A stretch of 64,000 nucleotides of DNA from the NCBI GenBank assembly GCA_947044405.1, contig CAMRHE010000028.1, positions 10,398,001-10,462,000 on the forward strand. Direction: 5' to 3'. A program made the translations under genes and the position numbers. This document shows, piece after piece, positions 11,741 through 24,996 of this stretch. This stretch comes from Leptodactylus fallax. Lineage: Eukaryota > Chordata > Amphibia > Anura > Leptodactylidae. The notes below the pieces were generated by a model, which was not told the origin of the DNA, searched no databases, and worked only from the letters and a program-made list of their open reading frames with translations. Numbering within the stretch: position 1 is the stretch's first letter; every line of letters starts with the position of its first letter.

Positions 11741-12540
11741 GAGACTCGTATAATAGACACATGTCCACACACTCAATCACACTCCAACCTCTCCACCATG
11801 GCCAAGACCAAAGAGCTGTCTAAGGACACCAGGGACAAAATTGTAGACCTGCACAAGGCTGGGGGTGGGCTACAGGACAGGCAAGCAGCTTGGTGAGAAC
11901 GGAACTGTTGGTGCAATTATTAGAAAATGGAAGAAACACAAGATGACTGTCAATCTCCATCGGTCTGGGGCTCCATGCAAGATCTCGCCTCGTGGTGTCA
12001 GGATGATTCTGAGAAAGGTCAGGAATCAGCCCAGAACTACATGAGAGGACCTGGTCAATAACCTGAACAGAGCTGGGGCCATAGTCTCCATCTTTACCGT
12101 TAGTAACACACTATGCCGTCATGGATTAAAATCCTTTATTGCATGCAAGGTCCCCTTGATCACACCAGCACATGTACAAGCCCCTTTTGAAGTTCACCAA
12201 TGATCATCTGGATGATCCAGAGGAGGCATGGGAGAAGGTCATGTGGTCAGATGAGACCAACATAGAACATTTTGGTATCAACTCGACTAGCCATGTTTTG
12301 GAGGAAGAAGAAGGACGAGTACAACCCCAAGAACACCTTCCCAACCATGAAGCATAGGGGTGAAAACATCATACTTTGGGGGTGCTTTTCTGCAAAGGGG
12401 ACAGGACAACTGCACCATATTGAAGGGAGGATGGATGGAGCCATGTATCGTGAGATTTTGGCCAACAACCTCCTTCCTTCAGCAAGAGCATTGAAGATGG
12501 GGGGACGAAGTGCCCGAACGCTGCCCCAACACTAGTGTGA
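11741..12540 (+). mobile_element. Tc1-like transposon remnant, 3'-truncated
   Basis: The 5' leader and most of a transposase of the Tc1 branch of Tc1/mariner are recognisable, but the C-terminal third and the 3' inverted repeat are absent. Beyond about 12510 the sequence no longer follows the family. The left inverted repeat was not delimited. Confidence 0.8.
11798..12510 (+). pseudogene. Tc1-like transposase pseudogene
   Basis: The enzyme binds the element's inverted repeats and cuts and pastes DNA with a DDE active site. The ATG at 11798 sits in a strong CCACCATGG context. The first helix-turn-helix is recognisable ([20 protein letters not shown]), then IIRKWKKHK and a second DNA-binding segment. 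The first catalytic Asp block is intact ([19 protein letters not shown], about 12216-12273). After a frame change [19 protein letters not shown] follows near 12370-12426. Several stops and frameshifts occur between 11880 and 12300. The block with the second Asp and the Glu is missing, so the gene is dead. Confidence 0.85.
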
Positions 12541-12800
12541 ACCACCTTTATTAAAAGTAGGTGGAGAATGGTGGGGAGTGGGCAGGAACAAGATATACAC
12601 TGCCCAACACAGAAATCTGGTGCCAATAATTGGAATCTTCACCAACTCCTAGCTGGCCTAGATTTCTGCTTCTGGTGTTCAGACCACCCCAAGGTCCTGC
12701 AACATTTTGATGACCTCTTAATAAATTTGGAACTTCTCACTCCGGTGTAGCCGATTATGAAGACATACAAAACGCCAGAGTCTGGAAATCAGCCTCAATA
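12541..12800. other. Unassigned spacer
   Basis: No recognisable feature; a 60-codon ORF at 12568 is incidental. Confidence 0.3.
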
Positions 12801-12899
12801 TGTACAATAAGTGAGTGATAATAAGTAAAATAATCTAATATTTATATGAAATATTCTCATGGAAATGAATTGTATACTTGAATATGAAAACAAATATCT

Positions 12900-13190
12900 G
12901 CTTAATAATAATATATCTAATAATATATAATATATTACCACAATAACAACTATAATAATAGCAAGAATAATAATTATATTACCATAATTACAATAATAAT
13001 AATAGAAATAATAATGAGAATAATAATTATATTACCATAATTACAATAATAATAATAGTAATAATAATAAGAATAGTAAGAATAATAATTATATTACCAT
13101 AATTACAACTATAATAATAACAATAATAAGAAATATATTACCATAAATACAACTATAATAATAATAACAATAAGAAGAAGAAATATATTA
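12900..13190. repeat. Degenerate (TAA)n-rich repeat
   Basis: Imperfect ~55-bp blocks of TATATTACCATAATTACAAT followed by AATAATAATAG are repeated about five times. Confidence 0.75.
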
Positions 13191-13875
13191 AGCTGCTGGA
13201 GAGATGATTTGTCTCCAGTAACAATAAATGGAAATACCAGAAATCCTGCATAGATACAAACACAGAAATAAACTATTGTTCTTGGACTGTGAAAATGAGA
13301 AACGGCCGCTGTTCTGGACATCACAGGTACGATGCTTCAGTAAATATATAATTGCAATCATTTTACGTTTGTATTGTCTCTGATTATTACTGTGTACGTC
13401 GTGCTAAAGATGCAACATATCTATATCAATGGTATTGAAAGTTGACAACCAGTAATTATTAATGTCTTTTGTTGAATTCGTTTCAAGAGGCTTTAAGGAG
13501 CGAAGATTTTCTGGAACGTGTTCTAGTGGCAACAGCGCCCTCTAGTGTAGCAGGAATTACTACCAACTGTCTCTTCGCTAATCGTAGACCTGCTGCTTTC
13601 TCTACATTTAAGAAAGATCTCAGCATATAATAAGATAGTCTAAGACAAAGAGTAAAAAAAAAAAATAAAAAATTTGTAGAAACGAAGGATCTAGTTTACA
13701 CGTGATATACTTATAAGGCAAAATAAGTGAGAAGAGAAGAATGGATAAGCAGAGTATATATGGAAAGGTAGACATTGGTGTAATGCAGGGGTGTGGCGAC
13801 GCTGAGGTGGTCATTGTGGTGCGGCAAAAGCAAAATGTAAACTGTGGAAATGTTACAGGAACTTTACTGTCAGCA
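13191..13875. other. Unassigned non-coding DNA
   Basis: Short ORFs only; a poly-A/T-rich patch near 13650. No element recognised. Confidence 0.35.
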
Positions 13876-14285
13876 AGATACAATACTGTGCAAAGTGTAA
13901 GTCACGTATGGACAAAATGCTGCGCAGTAAGAATGATTTCAGAAACAGAAGGGTTAATAGTTTATTTTTATGAATGAAGAAGAGAGATATGTAAATGCCC
14001 TCAATATTTGGTGTGACCTTTGCCCTTTGCCTTCTTCTCGGTACAGACAGTTTTTGGCAGAACTGGGCAGGGAGATTGTTCCTGCCACCATCTTGGAGAA
14101 CTAAGCACAGATCTTCTGTGCATGTAGGCTTGCTCCAATCCTTCTGTCTCTTCATGTCATCCCAGACAGACTGGATGATGATGAGATCAGGGCTATATCT
14201 GTGGGGGCCATATCATCACTTCCAGGACTCCTCCTCCAAAGGGCAAAGGTCACACCAAATATTGATGGCATTTGGTAAATTTAGA
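13876..14285 (-). mobile_element. Fold-back element from Tc1-like 3' ends, copy 1
   Basis: On the minus strand a transposase C-terminus is readable (MKRQKDWSKPTCTEDLCLVL, then GRNNLPAQFCQKL and SVPRRR). It is followed by the Tc1-like 3' UTR motif GGTCACACCAAATATTGA. That motif is present in both directions (about 14000-14030 and 14241-14268), so two copies of the 3' end face each other around the C-terminal fragment. Copy 2 at 35073-35500 has the same junction, so the rearranged unit itself appears to have spread. Confidence 0.75.
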
Positions 14286-14950
14286 AATTAAGAGGCACAA
14301 GTCAGGAACACAGGAAGGTGAGGGGGATGGGCAGGTCTCTCTCCACAGCTTCTGCATGTTTGCACATAAAGCTGCAGAAGGTGCTAGAATGGAGTTGGTA
14401 AACTCAGGTGCCGCCTGGTATACCATGGATCCAGTAGGTGACGTTGCCTCCTGTGACTGTTATTATGAGACACAACTTGCTATATCCACATCACACCAGG
14501 CAGGTTAGGGTTGCATATATGAGAGGCAGAGGTAGCCTCTAGTCCAACAACACTGATCAGAGAGCAGTCTGCAGCTTCTCACAGCTCGCATCTACTTCTG
14601 ACTAGCTGCTTGTGTTATTGCTGATGGGATGTTATTCATAGACAGCAAGAAACCTTCTTTATTGTGCTCAGATTTCTCTTTTCATGTGTCAGGGATCATT
14701 TTAACTGTGTCATAACCTGGATTTGGTGACCAGTGTCCCTGAATCTCCTCTATTATGTTCACTTGGACTCACAAAGTTGGGTTATGAAGTGAAATTTTAT
14801 CCATCTTTGTAGGTAGATAAGACCCAGGCTTTCAAGCTTCAGCAGTGTCTTTTATCTATCTGCTGTTTCTGCTGTCTTCCTCCCCTTCCATAGATGTAAA
14901 TGGGCTGAGCAAATCTCTTTGTATGGACTCCAGAGTATGGATTCCCTGGG
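14286..14950. repeat. Dispersed repeat shared with 35500-35700
   Basis: Three blocks match the flank of fold-back copy 2: the CAGGAACACAGGAAG block, the TTCTGCATGTTT block, and a block with TATCTATCTGCTG and GCTGAGCA. About 450 bp between the second and third blocks is absent from the other copy. No coding potential is supported. Confidence 0.6.
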
Positions 14951-15576
14951 TGCATACAGATATAGTGCAGGGGAAGGGGGACCAATATAACAGGAGAAAG
15001 AAACATTTTTCTTTAATAAAATATCTATCTATCTAAATTATCTATTTAATAAAATATTCTATTCAACTTTATAAACTTTAAGGCTAGGGCTATAGGCATT
15101 GATTTCTATGCGACTGCAGCACCGCATTCACACAATCCAACCTTGTCCGACTTTGTTGCATGTCAATGTTGGATGTGACATTGACAACAATTGTGTTGCA
15201 TGTGACAGGGAGTTGCAAACGACTACAATTGCTATCTTTACACTCTTTGCTTAACTATCCTTTTTTATAATTGATGTGTATTTGTGCAGGTGTAGATAGT
15301 CAATTACTATCTTTAAAGTAGTTTTTATAGAAAACAAGCAACGGCAGACACATGTATGTTGCAGCAAAATCGCATTGTATGACATTGCATTAATTTCAAT
15401 GAAATTTTTAATTGCTCGACTAATGTTGCTGTGTGGACCTAGAATAAAGATCAATTTAGCTGTCCTTCTGAAAAATTTAGAGGATGGTTACCTATACATT
15501 TCTCTTTCTTTTATGGTACCCATACACATTAGATTATCCCAGCCAAATCTGCAAATTTTGGCAGGACCAGCTGACC
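14951..15576. other. Unassigned non-coding DNA
   Basis: AT-rich; only incidental ORFs. Confidence 0.35.
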
Positions 15577-15584
15577 ATCTAATG

Positions 15585-15980
15585 CAGCGGTCCCCAACCT
15601 TTTTTTTGCCATGGCCTGGCAGAGGGGGGGGGGGTGTGGCCAGTTTAGGGGTGGGGCTTTGGTGTTATGGGGCGGGGTTATAAACCAAACAGCGCTGTAC
15701 ACCGGGGCGTGCTGGCAGGACCTCGGTGTACAGTACTGTAGACCAGGTCCCTGCCATTAGCTACGTATCTAATGGCAGGGACCTGGTGTAGCGCGCTGTA
15801 CACCGAGGTCCCGTCAGCACGCCCCGGTGTACAGTGCTGTTTGGTGAACTATAGAGAACGTAGAGGGGAGGGATCATGTTCAGTATAGAGCTAGGTGCCA
15901 CAACACTGTGACCAGATTGTTGACCCGCGGATCGGCAAAAGACCCCCAACGGTCCGTGGACCAGTGGTTGGGGACCCCTG
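15585..15980. mobile_element. hAT MITE with 76-bp fold-back arms and perfect 8-bp TSD
   Basis: The ends are CAGCGGTCCCCAACC and GGTTGGGGACCCCTG, typical hAT termini. The target duplication ATCTAATG is perfect (15577-15584 and 15981-15988). Inside, 15685-15760 and 15769-15844 are inverted copies (about 68 of 76 bp pair) around an 8-bp loop. It has no transposase and would need one in trans. Confidence 0.95.
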
Positions 15981-15988
15981 ATCTAATG

Positions 15989-17960
15989 TTTACAAGGGTG
16001 CTCCAACTCTCCCCCAGCAGATGATGTCAAGGGAAAGGAGGAGTGGAGATCTTGATTTTCAACATGCTGATGTTTTTATTCTCAGGTAGATAAGCCGACA
16101 GAGGTTTATAGCAGCAGATTATTCCTGTATGAGAACACATGCATGCTCGGAAAAAAAATGTAAGAAAGAGAAACATAATGGAATGTGCTGAACAAAAAGA
16201 GCAAATAAAGGGAGAGGGCAATATGAGGGACAAAGGTCATTGACTTCATTTCAAATTTTGTTATGGGGCTCCATGGATACTTGAAACCTTTAGGCGGTCC
16301 CAGAAAGGGCATTTACTTAAAAAAAATATCTATTTTGCACATTTATCCATTGACTTGAAGGAGTTTTAAGAAAAGCCCCCATGGATAGAATGATTACATG
16401 TTGTCACACTACTAGCACCCCCAGTGATCCATTGTCATGTTTTAGAAGAATTCAGCAGCAAGAGTTGAGTTTCATTACAGCACCACCAGAGGAGAAATGA
16501 AGAATTACACCATTGTCTATAAAATCAATGATCTGTCTATGCAATGCACACTTCAGCCATTGCAAAGCTAAAATTCTGAGCAGGAGAGTTGTAGCTTCAC
16601 AAAAACTTGTAAGCCATAGATTGAAGACCACTGGGGTAATGCATTGACATTCAGGGTTCTCTCAGAGTGAAAGGTTTCTTCATCTTTTACTGAAAAATTG
16701 GTACTGTGGTAAGGCAATGGAAAATTCCAATGTTTTGGACATGGTACATTATGGAGATTCCTTTTCTGCTATGTAATGATAGATAAGAAATGATGTGGAT
16801 GCTCAGCGCACATTCACACACTCAGGGTGTTATAATATTCTTCCTCTTCTAATCATTTGACTACAGTGCAGATCTCCTTTATACTTCTAGAAAACGTATT
16901 ACTACTTGTTATCAACCATAAAGAACAGGTTATTATTCAAAGACATGAAATCCAAGTAGAAAGTCAACAATGTAACTCTAAGCCTTTTAATAAGGGGACA
17001 GAGACCTTTCTATAGCAATGCCGCCAGTTCACCTTCATACTGTACAGGACCGGACATAGAAGGGTATCAAACATTGAATCTAACTAATTGTTTGGGTTAT
17101 GACTAGGACGTAGATATTCATGGCCCATCCTTAGGATACGACATCAGTATCAGACCACTGAGGGTACAACACCACCACCATTGATCTGGTTGAAGGGGTT
17201 GCCATGGTTCATTTTAGTTTTGGCCAGATGGGGTCCAATTCCTGTGACTTGTACCAGTTATCTGATTGAAGTTGCCATGTTCCTTCATGGACTACCAAGC
17301 CTGGTAAAAACTATTTGTAGTGCTGTGCCCGATATTGCAGCTCCTTGAGTCATTAAAGTGAGCTGTGAAACCAGGCATAGTCACTACAAGAAGTATGGCA
17401 CTTTGACTGAACACAATGAAATGGACATGGTGCTTGCCAGAGAGGACCATTGCAGCTTCATCTACCTAGTTGGAGTCCCAAAGGTAGGACCACATTTTTT
17501 TTTTTTATTAATGGCCAACTTACAGGTAGACCATCAATATCAAAGTCTTGGAAAACATTATTAAACAACCGGTGAAGTCAAGTGGAAAACACCATCAGCA
17601 AAAACTGAGCTTATTGTTCAAGATACTGTAGGAGCCATGATGAAAACCTAAACAGAGGCATGCTTATGGTCCACATCTGGCCGTGTGTATTATGGAAATA
17701 TTCTTCTACCTCTATAATAATGATCTGATGGAAAATGACTTATTTTTCTTTATTTTGGATTCTACATCAATCTAACAATAAAACATTCTCTGCTTGCCGT
17801 ATCAATACCATATAACATCTGAAGCTCCTACAGGTACAGTAGAATAGTCTCATAATAGTCCATTAGAATTGTACTTTTATAAGCTATAACATGATAAGAA
17901 TCAAGCTTGTGCTACCCTCCCAGTCTCCTCTAGTTCAATTTCCAGAAAATAAATTCCCAC
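15989..17960. other. Unassigned non-coding DNA
   Basis: Around 17120-17200 it carries ATCCTTAGGATACG and CATCAGTATCAGACC, motifs that recur near 32570-32640, so part is probably an old MITE. Otherwise only short ORFs. Confidence 0.4.
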
Positions 17961-17967
17961 AGTAAAT

Positions 17968-18450
17968 CATGGACATAGTGCGGATTGACTTGATTAGGCA
18001 TAGTGCAGATTTACTTGGTTAAACAAAGTGCGGATTTACTTGGTTAGACGTAATGCGGAATTACTTAGGAATAGTGTGGATTTACTTGGTTAGACATAGT
18101 GCAGATTTACTTGGTTAGGCGTAGTGTGGAATTACTGAGGAATAGTGTGGATTTACTTGGTTAGACGTAGTGTGGAATTACTTGGTTAGGCGTAGTGTGA
18201 AATTACTGAGGAATAGTGAGGATTTACTTAGTAAGACGTAGTGTGGAATTACTTAGGAATAGTGTGGATTTACTTGGTTAGACATAGTGCGGAATTTACA
18301 TGGTTAGGCATAGTGTAGAATTACTTAGGAATAGTGCGGATTGACTTGGTTAGACACAGTGTGGAATTACTTAGGAATAGTGCGTATTTACTTGGTTAGG
18401 CATAGTGTAGAATTATTTAGGAATAGTGTGGATTTACTTGGTCACACTAA
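17968..18450. repeat. Minisatellite of GGATTTACTTGGTTAG units
   Basis: Alternating short units: ATAGTGCGGATTTACTTGG then TTAGGC, and GGAATTACTTAGGAATAGTG. The two types combine into longer periods. About 480 bp in all. Confidence 0.9.
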
Positions 18451-20750
18451 AGTACCCTCGAAACTCTGATAATTGCACTGAGCAGTATTGACAAAACATG
18501 TACTAAAAAGTAAGTTCATGTATCTGAAAAAGTTTACCTTTTTTCACATTGCACCGTTGCCTAGTTACATCTTCCTTCCTTATCTTTCCGCTTAGCTTGA
18601 GATATCACTAGATGGGTACTACGAGTCGACTAACTTTGAAAAACAAAAAAACTTTTCCATTATTCACTACACCTGACAGAGTAAAACATATGTTTTATTT
18701 TTAGAACTAGTCACCTTACACTCCTCTCAGGATATCTCAAGCTGAAAGGAAGGATTAGGAGGGGGACATTGTGATTTACAAAATGTAAAATGTGCCCTAG
18801 ACAGATGGAAAAAAAGGACTAATGAAGTGAGAAAACAAAATTTATAAATTTTACAAAAATTTTACAAAAATTATTCCTTAATTTTATTTATTTTCTAATT
18901 CCAAAATAATTAAGACGCGGGGCGTTATCTTAGGAATTTGTGTATTATCATTAGGCTTTGAACCATCTCTGTAGCGCTGCTGTATTATGTTAAGCTCCAA
19001 GCATGATATATACCTACATGGAGCGGGAACTATCTGTTTTCATTTGATGGGTGACAAATGGACAGGGCATTTACCCCGGCATTCATCCCTCATCTATTAC
19101 ATATGTAATGTTCTCATTGGTAATTTTATAAATCACTTTGCAATACAAACCTAATAAAATATGATACATCGGTTTCCTGACAGGCAACATTAGACAAGCA
19201 TCGTCATCCATAAAGCAATGACAAATGAAAGAGAAAAAGGTTAAGACTGTATAAGGTAGTATCCTTCAATCCCCATGGCAATCAAAATTGATGCGTCTTC
19301 CCGTGATACGATACATTGTGACACTAAGTTCTTTACCGAGCTCCAAAATCTGTGGGGGGGAGGGGTCAGTATTGAGACTGTTTAATGTCAGGTGCTATTT
19401 ACCAGATATTTCACATGGAAGAAACAAGGAAAATGATATAAAACATCCCAATTTGTCGGTTTCTCTTAATTGTTGAGTTTTCTTCTGTCCTGCAGGATGA
19501 TAAATGAATCCCCAGGGACTGTTTTTGTTATGGAGGGAAATTTGCCAAGTTACTTTGATGTATGATACCGTATGATGTATGAGATCTGTTCACGGAAAGC
19601 AGTGGCTAAAATATATAGTGCGGCCTCTATCACAAGGACTTGTGGGAGTAGAGAGTGTGTGAACAGCGACTTGCAGAAGTTACAGAGTATCTCCGCACAG
19701 TACGTCATGATGGTTTGAAGAAACTTCAGCCAATATTTTATCTTCAAGATTTATTTGTAAAAGAAGAGGAAATAAAACCCTCTCAGGCCTAGAGTGTCTT
19801 CCATATGGCAACCCAGATGGAGGAAACCAGAGGAGGGGAGTAGTAGTGGCAATAACTATGTCACCGGATAGGCCGAGTGCCCTCAACCGATCTCCTCCAG
19901 CCAATCTCCTAGGCCGGACACTGACGAGGGGAGCCTGTGTGCTACCGGATGGTGGTGGTGGTAGTAGTTCATCCGGGGCACTTCCAGATGGAGAGGGGAC
20001 CTCTCTTACCCTTATGGTGTTCGGAAGGGCCCTGATGGTAATAGCAGGAACGATTCAGGAGGCAGAGATGCAGTGAAACAGAATAACTTTACTGTGGAAA
20101 ACTGTAAAACTGTGAACCAGTGCATTTTCCTGATGGGGTAGTAGTCTCCCAACTATTAGGTTCACCCAGGCTTGGGGATGAGGGATGCCCAAACCGAATG
20201 ATAGGTAGGTGCCTTGTTCTCCACTCCAACAACTCTATAGCAAACCTAGCCTCAGCCCGTAGATGGGTCTGAAGGCTGGCAGCAAGGAAGTCCCTGGGGC
20301 CCATATACCTTGTGAGGTGGGTCCCTGAATACAGTTCCTGGCAGATGGGATGCCTTCTCTCCTCCTGGCATGAAGTCTGTATAGAAAACAGGCTGGTGAT
20401 CCCTGTCTCTGGCAGAACTTGGGCTGTATAATCCTCTCCCTCACGGGCTGTTAGAAACCTCGGGGTACAGTGTCACAGTGCAAAACACTCACTGCTAACA
20501 ACACTGTCTACTGCTACTACCCAGGCCCAAATGGTCCTACAGAGACTTTTGTCTTCCAAATCCCTTCCAATGGCCTGTGATTGGCCAAAGATGAACTAAG
20601 TGAAGGGGTGACCAACAGTGGGGTAAACCAAGGGGAAAAACACATAAGGGAAGCTGCAAATATATACAAAACAGATAATACATACACATAACACAGCCAG
20701 AGGCACATAAAATATAAGCAGTGACACTCTGGGATGCTGCATTTGGACGT
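18451..20750. other. Unassigned non-coding DNA
   Basis: 18840-19200 is AT-rich and looks single-copy. 19780-20450 is more GC-rich, with incidental ORFs up to 76 codons. No gene family, splice-bounded exon or repeat is recognised. Confidence 0.35.
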
Positions 20751-22961
20751 TACATTTTTTGTGTAGAGATGTAAACCTCTCTAGGCTCCATTTTTTAATC
20801 CCTGTAGATCCTAAAGGAATTGATAAAGTGGTACTCTGGCATTTTAAGCTTTGTGGTCATCAAATTAGATTTGAAATCTGCTATTGCTGATGCTGTCATC
20901 CACATCTAGTACCTGCACCCACGACTAGTACCTGAACCGACATCTAGTATTCTAGTACTTGCACCCATTTCTAATTACTGTTTCTGCAAAACACTGAATA
21001 GCTAAAAAAATGGACCTTCATGACCTTAGACTGTGAGGATGATGTCACCAAAGGTCGTGGAAGCTGCATCAACTGCTGCTGATAACACTGGGGTAGGTAA
21101 TGGGGGCATGGTGAACTGATAGTAAGAAAGGGGTTCTCTAGGGAACAGAATAGGTGAGAGGCAGAGGAGACAGAGGAGGTAGGGCAGAAGAACAGGGGGT
21201 AGGACTCTTATGAGATCACATGGTATTTATCTGCAGGCAGAAGAGACTTTGTATTAGCACACCAATCCATGCTACAAAAAAAAGGTTGCCCTGTGATGAA
21301 GGGAGTTATTGATGGAGATGAATGCAGGATAATCACAAAAGTGCCTCTTTAATTTTAGAGAACACCTACTAGGGAATGAGTTAATATGGGGGCTCCCTAT
21401 TTACAATCTTCATCTCACAGCCAGAATGGAGAGTGGTTGCAAAGAGCATCGCCTGCTGTGGAGCACCCGTCCTGTATCACAGACAGCTCAGTGATTTTCA
21501 CGGGATTGGTATAATGTTTAATTCCCCCAGTGACATTTACTGACAGATTTCCCCACAGATTACTGGACATAAGGTCACTTTGGGATCCAGCAGGATGATA
21601 CTTTGAGATTAGTTTATTATCAAGGAACCCCCTTTTGTCAAAGCGGCAAAATATGGAAACCCCACATGTGACCGCACAGGCCTAAGCAGTGATCTGGAGC
21701 CACTGACGTTACAAAGGAGGCGAAAGAGACCCAAGAGTATAAAAAGTTGAGTTGTGAGTGGTGGGTCACCACCTTAAAATGGAAACTAGCTCAGTGCCCC
21801 CCTTGGGGTGAACATGATCGACTGTTCAGTCTTGTTTAATGCCTCTGTGAGCTCCATGGACTATGGAGTGAACTCCAATGAAGGTCTCTTGGCAATACAA
21901 AATGGCTGTTGCCTTGTGTGATTATTTCACTGCAGTGATATAACTTTACTGCAATGTCTTGTACATCTGTATAGATCTGCATTGCTGTTGGTTTCTCTTA
22001 CAAGTCTGGCAGCACAGCAGACAAGAAGCAGACCTACCCTAAGGATGACTACTACTATGATCATTGTCTGCACCTGCCTGGTCCGCAACCCTTACACAAC
22101 ACTCCATGTTTTTGCATCTGCAAAATGGCCAATGACATGTGAATAAGGCCCAACACAACTAGACCACCAAAAAATTCAATTAGAATCACCAAAAATGAGA
22201 ATGAAAAGGTCGCAAATTCCGGTTGCGCGTCACTGGTCATTTGGACTAAGGTCTCCTTTACACATCTGCATGTTATGGAGAGTTGATGTCTGTGACTATC
22301 ATGGACAGAACATGACTCTGCTTATTTTAAGGCCACACACTGTCTGTGGTTGATCAACTTTTTTTTTTTTTTAAACATTCCCAGTGAAATTCAACAGCCA
22401 TGTGTGAACCCAGCCCTACTGCATACCCTGCCATACCATAGGGCACACTGAGCACTGATCTATGCGAGAGCGCTCGCCTTCTCTATACTGTCTGATTCAT
22501 TTGTGTTTGCATCCTTTCATGTGTTAATAAAGCATACTGTGTGAGTAATTATAGGAAAGTATACGCAGCAATATGTGTCCACGGAAATCTGACAGATCTG
22601 GCTTCTAAGATAGGTAAATCGGCCCAAGCATGAACTTGCCGCTTCAGCGGGTGTAGCATTGATTTCAGGGGCTCCTTCTGCCTTGTTATTCAGAAACGCT
22701 CTTGAATAGGCCGTATCACTAACACGACAGACCCCCTACAGCTCACAGGCACTAATATATATAATACATACAGTATATATGTGAAAGGGAGCTGAACTCC
22801 TGGAGTCTATACTAGACAGTATACAGAGCCATTTCCTTCCTGATCCATGCACTGTATATAAACTGGACTGGACGCAGCCCCAAACCGATGATCCATGCAG
22901 TGACTGGCTGTTGGCAACTACTGATCTAAAAAAAAATACTCAATCTTTATTGGTCACTGGA
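20751..22961. other. Unassigned non-coding DNA
   Basis: No ORF over 60 codons was seen and no clear repeat. 20900-20950 has a short local duplication (ACATCTAGTA, ACGACTAGTA). Confidence 0.35.
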
Positions 22962-23031
22962 CACAGTTCACACCAGCAGGTATTTCTCATGTGACGTAGA
23001 GACATTTGGTTACCTGCTGGTGTGATCTGTG
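22962..23031. repeat. Short inverted repeat, CACAGTTCACACCAGCAGGTA
   Basis: The arms 22962-22982 and 23011-23031 pair at 20 of 21 positions around a 28-bp loop. A third related motif (ACCTGTTGGTGTGAACTG) lies near 23107, suggesting a worn hairpin element. Confidence 0.8.
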
Positions 23032-23478
23032 CCCAATGTCTCCATGTTAAATGATAAATACTTGATGTAAACTGTGTTCAATGGACATATAATTGTATGA
23101 TAAATACCTGTTGGTGTGAACTGCGCTTGATGTTTCTAAACTACATGAATTCTGGGTATAGATTATAGGAATAATTTATTTCACATTTCTGGACATGTAT
23201 TTTTGTATGGTAATGTGAACTCTGCTCAATGTTTCTTTGTTACATGAATATGAGCACATTGACCCATTCATTTCTGTTGGGCCACGCACACAACTGTGAA
23301 TTACGGGCCGAGAGTCCAGGCCGCAAAAACTCAGCACAGGTTGTATATCTGTCCGATTTAGCAGGCGTGCTTCCACAGGTCCTACTCATTGAATGAATGG
23401 GGCCACGGAAGCACGGCCGGTGAACGGATGTCATCTTTGTGCCGTCCGTGCCGTTCAATCATAGCCGGCGGCTAAGCT

Positions 23479-23646
23479 GAGGCCCCACACTGCGGAAAAG
23501 CAGCTTTTTTTGGGGCCAAAGTCAATAGTGGCTTGAAAAGAAATGGAAATATAAAGGAAGCTCTTGAACCCCTCTTTGAACGTCCTTGGCTAAATCCACA
23601 TCTGCAAAAAAAAAAAAAATAATGTTTTTCCACAATGTGGGGCTTC
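23479..23646. mobile_element. Short MITE, GAGGCCCCACACTG termini
   Basis: The left end GAGGCCCCACACTGCGG and right end CCACAATGTGGGGCTTCG are inverted repeats. It is 168 bp, non-coding, with a poly-A run near 23609. By its termini it belongs to the family of the elements at 2072, 9490 and 28320. Confidence 0.6.
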
Positions 23647-24364
23647 GACATTGTTAAATATGGCCTGTATGCAATTTTTGGGTCGCAATTTGGACCAGAA
23701 TTCTCATTAGTTAAATTTCTCGCACAATATCTGCTGGATGTGCCATTACCAATCGTGCAGTAAACTCTATATGTAGTTCATCATTTACAGTTTAATATGT
23801 GAATAACTAAACAACATAGTAGATAAAGCAAGGTTCCTTCATTGCGCTTGTCTATTGGGGCTCAGCTGGCCATGTTGCACAGGCCATATCATGAGCTCAA
23901 TATGAGGTCACTGCATTATTGAATTTCTGAATCACTTTCTACTTACCTTGTAGCAATTGAAGCATTTTGAGCATGAATATTGTGTAAGAAGGTCAAATCT
24001 AACTAACCTGGTGCAAGACGCAACGTCCTAATTATTGAATCTCCAACAAATTGCTGTTGGTGATGCATTGATTGTGTGTATAAATGAATCCCGTAATGAG
24101 CAATTGGATATCTGATCTGCTAACATAACATAAAAGGAATTTCTAAAACTTATTTCCACCAATAGATATTTATTGCCCTTTAACATTTAGCTGAAAACGC
24201 AAATTGATATGATGCAACGTCTTCCGTGATGACAAGTCCCGCATATCAAAGACATCTCGCTACGTTCATTTAGAGTTGACTTGAAAGAAATTCAGTAGAG
24301 ATAAGAAAAAAAAATCATCTTAAAGAAAGTCATGGAACGTGTTGTAGGGTGTTTCTATCTGCAG
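23647..24364. other. Unassigned non-coding DNA
   Basis: AT-rich, no ORF or repeat recognised; possibly single-copy. Confidence 0.35.
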
Positions 24365-24996
24365 TATACACTGCACAGCCACTTTATTAGAGACACCCAT
24401 CTATAACGCATTTTACCTCTTTTGGACTTCAGAGCTGCAACAATTCATCATGGCGTACACAAGGATCATAAAACCTGGGGTGTACTTGAAAAAACACAAT
24501 TACTCCACCCCAGCCAGCCTGAACTGCTGACAGCCAACAGGAGGGGGTCATTGATTCCTGCTGCTTGTGCCAAAAGCTGACCCTACTATCAGCAAGGAAG
24601 AACCAGAAAACAAGAAATGGATGTCAAATGTTAGATTGTCCAAAAACATCAAAAACATATTAATCTTTAAAGATGGGAGCGACTCTATGCAATGTCTGGA
24701 TTCATCTACCTAGATGAGTTTTTTTCTCACTCCTTTTTCCCCATAGTCTCGCCTTTCCATTTCCCTTACAGAGAGATGGCACAAGAAAACCCCCATATGG
24801 TTGGCAGTTTTTGGAATACTGGCCCCATCTTGTCTAGCACTGTTGAACCTTTCGACTGCGCTCAGATCGCTCAATTTTTCCATTCTAATGTGGGAAACAA
24901 ATCCACAAACTGATCGCTCTCTGGATTCCCTGCATATAGGGAAGCTCCAATCATAAAAGAGCAGATATCTCTAATAATATGGCCATTCAGTGTATA
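24365..24996. mobile_element. Non-autonomous Tc1/mariner-type element, TATACACTG ends
   Basis: The left end reads TATACACTGCACAGCCACTT then TATTAGAGACACC. The right end reads ATGGCCATTCAGTGTATA, its approximate inverted copy. Such ends belong to a Tc1-like family widespread in fish and frogs (from memory). The interior is non-coding. The transposase remnant at 46804-47260 resembles the coding part of the same family. Confidence 0.65.
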
